Shown here in pieces: positions 47,901-59,249 of a DNA stretch of 64,000 nt; position 1 is the first letter of the stretch, and each line of letters opens with the position of its first letter. The notes beneath the pieces are model-generated. The model worked only from the letters and a program-made list of their open reading frames with translations. It ran no database searches and was not told the origin of the DNA. The translations under genes were made by a program, and so were the position numbers. The DNA lies in assembly GCA_023055505.1 (NCBI GenBank), contig JALIRH010000098.1, positions 248,001 to 312,000 on the forward strand. Reading direction: 5' to 3'. The DNA comes from Callipepla californica brunnescens. Lineage: Eukaryota > Chordata > Aves > Galliformes > Odontophoridae.

Positions 47901-48480
47901 ACGCTACTATTTGACTTCTTTAGCTCTGAATATCATACCGTTCCAAATGAACATCGGAATGATCCGTTTCTTCGACATCAAAACTAGTGTGTCGGTATTA
48001 TCTAGAGGTACTAAAAAGGAGAAGAACACTGCTCAGAGAAAAAGAATGAAAACGTGCTCGCAGATGAAGGAATGATGCAGACATACGTTGTATACAGTTG
48101 CAGAGCAGAATGAGAATCCAAACTTACCCTCCCATTAATATTAGGATTCAGCTTCCATTCACTTCCAACTCCTGAAACGGAGTCACTTTCACATGGAAAC
48201 CGCGATTTGCTTGATTAGGACCTCTGCCGGCTGATTCTTGAAGCCGCTATTCATTGCACGGCACCTTGATGACGCTCGTCTTTCTTCAGCGGCAAAAGCC
48301 GCAGGAGCCGCGATTGATGCCATAGAATCGGAATTCGCAGATCAGCGCCATTCGAACAGAAAGCTCGCTGCTGGTGTGATCTACTTGGTAAAGGGGGCTT
48401 TTGCGGTGCTCTGATTATACGGTTTCTTGCTGAACATTTCGAAGCAGTGGAATCACACCTGATTTGTCTAGAGGAGAAAT
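41931..48480. repeat. Satellite of about 593-bp monomers
   Basis: Using the first A of ACCGCTACCGG (or its variant) as anchor, monomers start at about 41941, 42534, 43126, 43719, 44312, 44906, 45499, 46092, 46686, 47277, 47628 and 48220. Spacing is 591-594 bases, except one shortened copy of 351. Each has the core CTTTCTTCAGCGGCAAAAGC, a GC-rich inverted block around CCGCGGCTAAGCGCGG in many copies, and CACTTTCACGTGTAAACCGC containing an E-box. There is no similarity to telomere repeat. Identical 78-codon open frames in every third monomer reflect repeat identity rather than a gene. Confidence 0.95.
42534..46685. repeat. 1780-bp higher-order repeat of three monomers
   Basis: Identical segments recur every 1780 bases (for example 42824, 44604 and 46384), that is every third monomer. 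The first two blocks (42534-44311 and 44312-46091) appear almost base-for-base identical, while neighbouring monomers within a block differ clearly. The third block diverges after its first monomer. This is recent amplification of a trimer, as in centromeric alpha satellite. Confidence 0.9.
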
Positions 48481-48483
48481 GAC

Positions 48484-49130
48484 ACCTAAGACTATTGCTA
48501 ACCCGAAACCTAATCCAAGCTGCAACCTTTACCCTATCCACAATCTTTGCCCTAACTCACAACCTAACCCTCAACCTCAACCTAACCAGAACCCTAAGCC
48601 TTACTTGAAATGCTAAACCTAACCCTAACCCTAACCTCAAACCTAGCACTAACCCTACTCCCAACCAAAACCACAACTCTAATCCTAAACCTAAAGCTAA
48701 CTCCAAATCTAAAGCTAAGCCTAATACTTACCCTTGACCCAAATCGTCTCCATAAGAATCACTGTATCTATTACCCGAATCCTAACTCTAACTTCAAGTT
48801 ATCCCTAACTCTGATCCTAAACCAAAACCCAAATTGAAGCCCAACCCTAAAACTTGAACAAAGCATCAGATTACCACAACCCTCAACCAACAGGAAACCA
48901 AAACCAAAACCTAGCCCTAAAACTAACCCCAAACCCAATCCAAACCCCAAACCTACTCCTATTCCTAAACCTTATCTTAACCCTAAACCAAACCCAAACC
49001 CAAGGCCCTCCCCTTCTCTCAGCCTAACACTCAAACTAACCTAAACCCGAAACTAACCCTACATTTATCCTAATCTTATCCATATTCTAAGGCCTAATCC
49101 TAAGCATACCCTAGCATACCTAAGGCCTAA
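48484..49130. repeat. Degenerate telomere-like repeat, C-rich strand
   Basis: CCTAACC variants with landmarks from the macrosatellite. AAGCATCAGATTACCACAA is at about 48862, and AGCCTAACACTCAAACTAACC at about 49020 is also found at 52242, 57026 and 61827. It is a diverged or partial unit left of the tandem copies. Confidence 0.9.
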
Positions 49131-49660
49131 CCCTAAGCATACCCTAACCCTAACCCTAACCCTAACCCTAACCCTAACCCTAACCCCAACCCTAACCTAA
49201 CCCTAACCCTAACCCTAACCCTAACCCTAACCCTACCCTAACCCGAATCCTAACCCTAACCCTAACCTCAACCCTAACCCTAACACTAACCCTAACCCTA
49301 ATTTTACCCTAACCCTAAGCATACCCTAACCCTAACCCTAACCCTAACCCTAACCCTAACCCCAACCCTAACCTAACCCTAACCCTAACCCTAACCCTAA
49401 CCCTAACCCTACCCTAACCCTACCCTAACCCTAACCCTAACCCTAACCCTAACCCTAACCCTAACCCTAACCCTAACAATAAATATAACCTTAACCCTAA
49501 CCCTAACCCTAACCCTACCCTAACCCTAACCCTAACCCTAACCCTAACCCTAACCCTAACCCTACCCTAACACTAACCCTAACCCTAACCCTAACCCTTA
49601 CCCTAACCCTAGCCTAACCCAAACCCTAACCCTACCCTAACCCTAACCCTAACCCTAACC
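49131..49660. repeat. Near-canonical interstitial telomere repeat (CCCTAA)n
   Basis: Long runs of exact CCCTAA with few variants. This is the purest telomeric stretch before the macrosatellite array. Two partial copies of a block starting AAGCATACCCTAACC (about 49133 and 49317) show local duplication. Confidence 0.93.
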
Positions 49661-52600
49661 CTAACCCTACTTTACCCTAACCCTAATCCTAACACTAACT
49701 CTAACTTTATTCCTTACCCTAACACTAATCCAATCCCGAACCCTAACCCAAATCCTAGCCCTAACTCTAACTTTATTCGTAACCCTACCCCTAATCCAAA
49801 CAATAACCCTTACCCTAATCAAACCCTATCCCTATTCCTAACCCTTACCCTAACCGTATCACAATCCCTATCCTAACTCTTACCATAACCCAAACCCTAA
49901 CCTAACCCTAACCCTAACCCTAACCCTATCCCTAACCCCTACCCTAACCCTAACCCTACCCTAACCTTAACTCTACCCTAACCGTATCCCTACCCTAACC
50001 CTAACCCTAATCCTAGCCCTTACTCTAACTTTATTCCTAACCCTACCCCTGATCCAAACACTAACCCTAACCTTAATGTAACCCTAACCCTATTCCTAAC
50101 CCTTACCCTAACTGTATCCCATTCCCTATCCTAACTCTTACCATAACCCTAACCCTGATGCTAATGCTAACCCTAACCCTGAATCTAACCCTTACCCTAA
50201 CCCTATCCCTTACCCAGAAGCTAACACTTAGCGTTGTACAATACCTAACCGTACCCTAACCCTATCCCTAAACCTAAAAGGAACCCAAACTCTAACCCTA
50301 AATCTGTCCCTGAGCCTAACCTTCAACCTTACCCTAACCTTAACCCTAACCCTGTTCCATTCTCTAAACATATCTGTAAGCATTACCTTCATCCTAACTC
50401 GAACTCTACCCTAACCCTATCCCTTTGACCCCAACACAAAACCCAGATTGAGCCTGACCCTAACCTAGGTAGCATCAAGTGTATGTAGGGTGAATTTGAG
50501 TTTTAGGGTCAAAGTTAAATTGTTAGTTTTAGGGTTAGGGTGAAGGATTGCTTTAGTTCTAGTATTAGGGTGTTTGGGGTTAGGGTTAGGGTAAGGATTT
50601 TGGAGTGGATTAGGTTTAGGGTCAGGTTTGGGGGAGTTTTGGGGTTAGGGTTAGATTTAGGATTAGGGTTAGCAAAAAAGTTGTTTTAGTTTTAGTTTAG
50701 GTTAGTGCTAGGATTAGGTTGAGTGTTCTTGTGAAGTTTAGGTTTAGGGTTAGGTTTAGGTTTAGATTGAGGTTTAGGGTAAGGAGTAGGGTTCATTTGA
50801 CTTTTAGGGTCAGAGTAGAGTTAAGTCGTGTTAGGGTTAAGGTTAAGAACAGGATTCAGATTCCAATTAGGTTTTGGGTTCCTACTAGGGATAGGCCTCA
50901 AATTAGTGTTAAGGTTAGGGTTAGGGTTAGGTATAGGGAAAGGGTTAGTGTTAAGGCCAGGGCAAGTGTATGGTTTAGGGTAAAGATTGGATTTAGGGTT
51001 AGGTTTAGATGTAGGTTTGGTTTGATCGTTAGGGTGTGAGAAGGCACCGGCCTTGGATTTCATTTGGAGATTGGGTAAGGTTTAGGAATAGGAATAACAT
51101 TGGTGTTTAAAAGATGATTAGTGTTAGTATTAGGGATAGGGTTACGGTTAGAGTTTAGTTAGGGTTGTTAGTTTTAGAGTGAGGGATAGGGGTATGGTTT
51201 GGTCTAGTACTTGGGTTAGGGTTTGGGATAGTCATAGCATTAGTGTTAGGGGTAGGGTTCCGTTAGGGTTGTGGTAATCTGATGCTAGGTGTCGGGATTA
51301 GGGTTGTGCTTAAATGTGGGTTTGGTTTGAGGGTCAGAGTTAGGGTTAGGGTAGAGTTAGAATTAGGGTAAGAGTTAGGATTAGGTTTAGGATTAGGATA
51401 AAGATTAGGTTAGGATTAGTGTTGGCTTTAGGGTTGTGTCTGGGAGAAGGGTTAGTGTTAGGGATAGACTTAGGGTAAGAGTAAGTGTTAGGAATAGGCA
51501 TAGGTTTTGGGAAAGTTTCAGAGTTTGGACTGGATTTATGATTAGGGTTAGGGACAAAGATTTTTTGAGATTTATGATTAGATTTAGGGAGAAAAGTAGG
51601 CTGACTTGTGGTGTTAGCAGTAGGTTTAGGTTTAGGTTTAGGTTTAGGATTCCATTTGTATTTCTTGATCGAGGTTGGGTTAGTTGGAGTGTAAAGGTCA
51701 GAGTAGGGTTAGGCCTTGGGATAGGGTTAAGGTTTGGAATAGGATTAGGATTCAAATGATGTTACGGGTTGGTGTTAGGGTTAGGGAAAGGTTAGGATCA
51801 GGGTTGAGGTCAGGGTTAGGTATAGGAAAAGGGTTAGTGTTAGGGCTAGGGCAATTGGAAGGGTTAGGCTTAGGCTTAGATATTAGGGTTAGGTTTAGGC
51901 GGAGGTTTGGTTCGAGTGTCAGGGTGAGAGAAGGGGTAGGCCTGGGGTTTGGTTTTGGGTTACATCATACAAATCATCCCATACATTAGCTGGGGTGGGA
52001 GGTGCAAGGAACAGCCAGCAAAGTGCTGAGTTCATTCCAATCAGAGGACCTGAAGATCGGGTAGCTACTATCAAACCGTTTGTGTTGCCAATTCCGATGA
52101 TATTTATGGGGCCCTGATGTTATGGTTCAGTGGGGAGTCACTATCAAGTCCAAACCCAATCCAAACCCCAAACCTACTCCTATTCCTAAACCTTATCTTA
52201 ACCCTAAACCAAACCCAAACCCAAGGCCCTCCCCTTCTCTCAGCCTAACACTCAAACTAACCTAAACCCGAAACTAACCCTACATTTATCCTAATCTTAT
52301 CCATATTCTAAGGCCTAACCCTACTCTGACCAGAAAGCTCATGTTGTCTAAAATCTACCCCTTACCTAAAACCTAAATCGACAAAAAAACCTAACCCAAA
52401 ACCTCAACCTAACTCTTCTCCTAACTAGAACACCAGCACTTCACCTTACCCTAACTGGAAACCTAGGACTAAATCCTTACCTTGTCCAGAACCCTATTCC
52501 TAACCCAAACCAGAATTCTAACCTCTACCCTAACCAAAACCCTTCCCCTAAACCTAAACCTAATGCTACCCTCAACCAAACCCTAGCCCTAAATCCTACC

Positions 52601-54448
52601 CTAAAACCAACACCACGTTTAAGCTCAAACCTCAAGCCTCAAAGAAAGCATCAGATTACCGCAGATCTCACCTAACACTAACCCCAATCCAATCCCTACT
52701 ACTAACCCCAAACCCAATCCAAACACCAAAACTATTCCTATTCCTAAACCTAACACTAAGCCAGAACCAAACCCAAGGCCTACCCCTTCTCTCAGCCTGA
52801 CACTCAAACTAACCTAGATCTGAACGCAACGCTAAATCAAATACTAAAACTCACCCTTAGCCAAGGCCCTTTTAGGACCCTTCCCTGGTCCTAAAACTAA
52901 AGAGAACCCTACCCCTTCCACTAAACCTTCATCTACATCCCTAACCCTTACCCTAAACCTAAATCTACACCAAAACCTAACCCTAACCCTAACATGTCTT
53001 CTAACTGTAAAACTAACGCTTCACCTAACCCGAACTGAAACCCCAGGACTAAACCTTACCTAACAAACACCTAGCTATATTCCTAACCCTATCCTGAAAC
53101 CTAACGTTAACCCTAACCCTAAAAACAACTTGGAAACAAACCCTAACCCTAACCTAACCCTTATCAGAACCCTAAATCTAATCCTAACCGTTACCTCAAT
53201 TTAACTCCAATTCTTCCTGAAATCTAAATGGGACCTTAAAACCAACCCCAGATGGAAGCCCAACCCTAAACCTAACACAAAGCATTAGATTACCACAGCC
53301 ATCACCTAACTCTAACCCCAGCCTTAACGCTAATACTATCCCAAACACTATTCCAATTCCTAAACCCAACACAAACCCAAAAACACAAAGCCTACAATTC
53401 TCACAGCCTAACACTGAAAGGAAACCTAAATCTTACCCTAACTCTAAAACTAATCCCAAGCATGACCACAATTTAAACTCTAAATCTACCTTCAAACTAA
53501 AGCTGACCCTAACACCAACCTCAAGTAAAAGCCCAACCCTAAGCCTAACACAAAGCATTAGATTACCACAACGCTCACCTAACTTCTAACCCCCACCCTA
53601 ACACTAATACTAAAGCAATCAGATTCCAAATACTAACCCAATTCCTATTCTGAAACCCAAAACTATTCCAAAAACAAACCCAAGGCCTAACCTTTCTCTC
53701 ACCCTAACAATCAAAGAAAACCTATTCCTAAACCTAATCCTAAATCTAGTCCTAACCCTAACCCTCACCCTTAATCTAACCCCAACCCCCACCCAGAAGC
53801 TAACACTTAGCATTGTACAATACCTAAACGTACCCCTAATCCTTATCACTAAACCTAAAAGGAACCTGAAACATAGTGCTAAATCCGAACCCTAACCCTG
53901 AAGACTAACGCTAACAATGAACCAATTCCTATACCTTTTCCTTACTCCAAATTGATTCCTAGCACTAACCCTAACCCTACATTAACCCTATCCTAACCCT
54001 AACCCTAACCCTAGCCCTAAACTACATTAACCCTAACCCTAACCCTAACCCTAACCCTAAACCTAAACCTAAACCTAACCCTAACCCTAACCCTAATTCC
54101 TAACCCTTACCTTAACTGTATCACAATCCCTATCCTAATTCTTACCCTAACCCTAACCCTTACCTAACCCTAACCCTAACCCTAACCCTAACCCTAACCC
54201 TAACCCTAACCCTAACCCTAACTCTAACCTTAACCCTAACCCTAATCCTAACCCTAACCCTAACCCTAATCATAACCCTAACCCTAACCCTAACCCTAAT
54301 TCCTAACCCTTACCTTAACTGTATCACAATCCCTATCCTAATTCTTATCCTAACCCTAACCCTTACCCTAACCCTAGCCTAACCCTAACCCTAACCCTAA
54401 CCCTACCCTAACCCTAACCCTAACCCTAACCCTAACCCTAACCCTACC
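49660..54448. repeat. 4.8-kb macrosatellite, copy 1
   Basis: Blocks in order: C-strand degenerate repeat (to about 50465), G-strand degenerate repeat (50466-51961), a roughly 190-bp non-telomeric insert (51962-52150), C-strand degenerate repeat (52151-53990), and near-canonical (CCCTAA)n (about 53990-54448). It repeats at a step of 4789 bases, with small indels such as six bases near 51630. Confidence 0.93.
51962..52150 (+). pseudogene. Retroviral protease-end-like fragment, copy 1
   Basis: The only non-telomeric block of the macrosatellite unit. In one plus frame it reads FIPIRGPEDRVATIKPFVLP, then IPMIFMGP. After a one-base shift it reads DVMVQWGVTIK. The order FVLPxPxxxxGxDxMxQWG resembles the C-terminal motif of beta/class II retroviral proteases (usually LWGRD). 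There is a stop before it and a shift within it, so it is a dead fragment. The assignment is from motif shape only. Confidence 0.5.
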
Positions 54449-57400
54449 CCTAACCCTACTTTACCCTAACCCTAATCCTAACACTAACTCTAACTTTATT
54501 CCTTACCCTAACACTAATCCAATCCCGAACCGTAACCCTAATCCTAGCCCTAACTCTAACTTTATTCGTAACCCTACCCCTAATCCAAACAATAACCCTT
54601 ACCCTAATCAAACCCTATCCCTATTCCTAACCCTTACCCTAACCGTATCACAATCCCTATCCTAACTCTTACCATAACCCAAACCCTAACCTAACCCTAA
54701 CCCTAACCCTAACCCTATCCCTAACCCCTACCCTAACCCTAACCCTACCCTAACCTTAACTCTACCCTAACCGTATCCCTACCCTAACCCTAACCCTAAT
54801 CCTAGCCCTTACTCTAACTTTATTCCTAACCCTACCCCTGATCCAAACACTAACCCTAATCTTAATGTAACCCTAACCCTATTCCTAACCCTTACCCTAA
54901 CTGTATCCCATTCCCTATCCTAACTCTTACCATAACCCTAACCCTGATGCTAATGCTAACCCTAACCCTGAATCTAACCCTTACCCTAACCCTATCCCTT
55001 ACCCAGAAGCTAACACTTAGCGTTGTACAATACCTAACCGTACCCTAACCCTATCCCTAAACCTAAAAGGAACCCAAACTCTAACCCTAAATCTGTCCCT
55101 GAGCCTAACCTTCAACCTTACCCTAACCTTAACCCTAACCCTGTTCCATTCTCTAAACATATCTGTAAGCATTACCTTCATCCTAACTCGAACTCTACCC
55201 TAACCCTATCCCTTTGACCCCAACACAAAACCCAGATTGAGCCTGACCCTAACCTAGGTAGCATAAAGTGTATGTAGGGTGAATTTGAGTTTTAGGGTCA
55301 AAGTTAAATTGTTAGTTTTAGGGTTAGGGTGAAGGATTGCTTTAGTTCTAGTATTAGGGTGTTTGGGGTTAGGGTTAGGGTAAGGATTTTGGAGTGGATT
55401 AGGTTTAGGGTCAGGTTTGGGGGAGTTTTGGGGTTAGGGTTAGATTTAGGATTAGGGTTAGCAAAAAAGTTGTTTTAGTTTTAGTTTAGGTTAGTGCTAG
55501 GATTAGGTTGAGTGTTCTTGTGAAGTTTAGGTTTAGGGTTAGGTTTAGGTTTAGATTGAGGTTTAGGGTAAGGAGTAGGGTTAATTTGACTTTTAGGGTC
55601 AGAGTAGAGTTAAGTCGTGTTAGGGTTAAGGTTAAGAACAGGATTCAGATTCCAATTAGGTTTTGGGTTCCTACTAGGGATAGGCCTCAAATTAGTGTTA
55701 AGGTTAGGGTTAGGGTTAGGTATAGGGAAAGGGTTAGTGTTAAGGCCAGGGCAAGTGTATGGTTTAGGGTAAAGATTGGATTTAGGGTTAGGTTTAGATG
55801 TAGGTTTGGTTTGATCGTTAGGGTGTGAGAAGGCACCGGCCTTGGATTTCATTTGGAGATTGGGTAAGGTTTAGGAATAGGAATAACATTGGTGTTTAAA
55901 AGATGATTAGTGTTAGTATTAGGGATAGGGTTACGGTTAGAGTTTAGTTAGGGTTGTTAGTTTTAGAGTGAGGGATAGGGGTATGGTTTGGTCTAGTACT
56001 TGGGTTAGGGTTTGGGATAGTCATAGCATTAGTGTTAGGGTTAGGGTTCCGTTAGGGTTGTGGTAATCTGATGCTAGGTGTCGGGATTAGGGTTGTGCTT
56101 AAATGTGGGTTTGGCTTGAGGGTCAGAGTTAGGGTTAGGGTAGAGTTAGAATTAGGGTAAGAGTTAGGATTAGGTTTAGGATTAGGATAAAGATTAGGTT
56201 AGGATTAGTGTTGGCTTTAGGGTTGTGTCTGGGAGAAGGGTTAGTGTTAGGGATAGACTTAGGGTAAGAGTAAGTGTTAGGAATAGGCATAGGTTTTGGG
56301 AAAGTTTCAGAGTTTGGACTGGATTTATGATTAGGGTTAGGGACAAAGATTTTTTGAGATTTATGATTAGATTTAGGGAGAAAAGTAGGCTGACTTGTGG
56401 TGTTAGCAGTAGGTTTAGGTTTAGGTTTAGGATTCCATTTGTATTTATTGATCGAGGTTGGGTTAGTTGGAGTGTAAAGGTCAGAGTAGGGTTAGGCCTT
56501 GGGATAGGGTTAAGGTTTGGAATAGGATTAGGATTCAAATGATGTTACGGGTTGGTGTTAGGGTTAGGGAAAGGTTAGGATCAGGGTTGAGGTCAGGGTT
56601 AGGTATAGGAAAAGGGTTAGTGTTAGGGCTAGGGCAATTGGAAGGGTTAGGCTTAGGCTTAGATATTAGGGTTAGGTTTAGGCGGAGGTTTGGTTCGAGT
56701 GTCAGGGTGAGAGAAGGGGTAGGCCTGGGGTTTGGTTTTGGGTTACATCATACAAATCATCCCATACATTAGCTGGGGTGGGAGGTGCAAGGAACAGCCA
56801 GCAAAGTGCTGAGTTCATTCCAATCAGAGGACCTGAAGATCGGGTAGCTACTATCAAACCGTTTGTGTTGCCAATTCCGATGATATTTATGGGGCCCTGA
56901 TGTTATGGTTCAGTGGGGAGTCACTATCAAGTCCAAACCCAATCCAAACCCCAAACCTACTCCTATTCCTAAACCTTATCTTAACCCTAAACCAAACCCA
57001 AACCCAAGGCCCTCCCCTTCTCTCAGCCTAACACTCAAACTAACCTAAACCCGAAACTAACCCTACATTTATCCTAATCTTATCCATATTCTAAGGCCTA
57101 ACCCTACTCTGACCAGAAAGCTCATGTTGTCTAAAATCTACCCCTTACCTAAAACCTAAATCGACAAAAAAACCTAACCCGAAACCTCAACCTAACTCTT
57201 CTCCTAACTAGAACACCAGCACTTCACCTTACCCTAACTGGAAACCTAGGACTAAATCCTTACCTTGTCCAGAACCCTATTCCTAACCCAAACCAGAATT
57301 CGAACCTCTACCCTAACCAAAACCCTTCCCCTAAACCTAAACCTAATGCTACCCTCAACCAAACCCTAGCCCTAAATCCTACCCTAAAACCAACACCACG

Positions 57401-59249
57401 TTTAAGCTCAAACCTCAAGCCTCAAAGAAAGCATCAGATTACCGCAGATCTCACCTAACACTAACCCCAATCCAATCCCTACTACTAACCCCAAACCCAA
57501 TCCAAACACCAAAACTATTCCTATTCCTAAACCTAACACTAAGCCAGAACCAAACCCAAGGCCTACCCCTTCTCTCAGCCTGACACTCAAACTAACCTAG
57601 ATCTGAACGCAACGCTAAATCAAATACTAAAACTCACCCTTAGCCAAGGCCCTTTTAGGACCCTTTCCTGGTCCTAAAACTAAAGAGAACCCTACCCCTT
57701 CCACTAAACCTTCATCTACATCCCTAACCCTTACCCTAAACCTAAATCTACACCAAAACCTAACCCTAACCCTAACATGTCTTCTAACTGTAAAACTAAG
57801 GCTTCACCTAACCCGAACTGAAACCCCAGGACTAAACCTTACCTAACAAACACCTAGCTATATTCCTAACCCTATCCTGAAACCTAACGTTAACCCTAAC
57901 CCTAAAAACAACTTGGAAACAAACCCTAACCCTAACCTAACCCTTATCAGAACCCTAAATCTAATCCTAACCGTTACCTCAATTGAACTCCAATTCTTCC
58001 TGAAATCTAAATGGGACCTTAAAACCAACCCCAGATGGAAGCCCAACCCTAAACCTAACACAAAGCATTAGATTACCACAGCCATCACCTAACTCTAACC
58101 CCAGCCTTAACGCTAATACTATCCCAAACACTATTCCAATTCCTAAACCCAACACAAACCCAAAAACACAAAGCCTACAATTCTCACAGCCTAACACTGA
58201 AAGGAAACCTAAATCTTACCCTAACTCTAAAACTAATCCCAAGCATGACCACAATTTAAACTCTAAATCTACCTTCAAACTAAAGCTGACCCTAACACCA
58301 ACCTCAAGTAAAAGCCCAACCCTAAGCCTAACACAAAGCATTAGATTACCACAACGCTCACCTAACTTCTAACCCCCACCCTAACACTAATACTAAAGCA
58401 ATCAGATTCCAAATACTAACCCAATTCCTATTCTGAAACCCAAAACTATTCCAAAAACAAACCCAAGGCCTAACCTTTCTCTCACCCTAACAATCAAAGA
58501 AAACCTATTCCTAAACCTAATCCTAAATCTAGTCCTAACCCTAACCCTCACCCTTAATCTAACCCCAACCCCCACCCAGAAGCTAACACTTAGCATTGTA
58601 CAATACCTAAACGTACCCCTAATCCTTATCACTAAACCTAAAAGGAACCTGAAACATAGTGCTAAATCCGAACCCTAACCCTGAAGACTAACGCTAACAA
58701 TGAACCAATTCCTATACCTTTTCCTTACTCCAAATTGATTCCTAGCACTAACCCTAACCCTACATTAACCCTATCCTAACCCTAACCCTAACCCTAGCCC
58801 TAAACTACATTAACCCTAACCCTAACCCTAACCCTAACCCTAAACCTAAACCTAAACCTAACCCTAACCCTAACCCTAATTCCTAACCCTTACCTTAACT
58901 GTATCACAATCCCTATCCTAATTCTTACCCTAACCCTAACCCTTACCTAACCCTAACCCTAACCCTAACCCTAACCCTAACCCTAACCCTAACCCTAACC
59001 CTAACCCTAACCCTAACCCTAACTCTAACCTTAACCCTAACCCTAATCCTAACCCTAACCCTAACCCTAATCATAACCCTAACCCTAACCCTAACCCTAA
59101 TTCCTAACCCTTACCTTAACTGTATCACAATCCCTATCCTAATTCTTATCCTAACCCTAACACTTACCCTAACCCTAGCCTAACCCTAACCCTAACCCTA
59201 ACCCTACCCTAACCCTAACCCTAACCCTAACCCTAACCCTAACCCTACC
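54449..59249. repeat. 4.8-kb macrosatellite, copy 2
   Basis: Same block order as copy 1 (G-strand part from 55258, insert 56745-56934). Its step to copy 3 is 4801 bases. Only scattered substitutions separate the copies, so the array is young or kept uniform. Confidence 0.95.
56745..56934 (+). pseudogene. Retroviral protease-end-like fragment, copy 2
   Basis: Same sequence as at 51962-52150, amplified with the macrosatellite unit. The same shift is present. Confidence 0.5.

Noticed and set aside
41931..48480. CENP-B-box-like motif in the 593-bp satellite
   Set aside because: TTCGAGC... occurs in each monomer, but the required TTCG-4N-A-2N-CGGG spacing is not met.
49131..49660. Active chromosome terminus
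   Set aside because: The canonical run is short and flanked by other repeats on both sides, so it is interstitial within this window.
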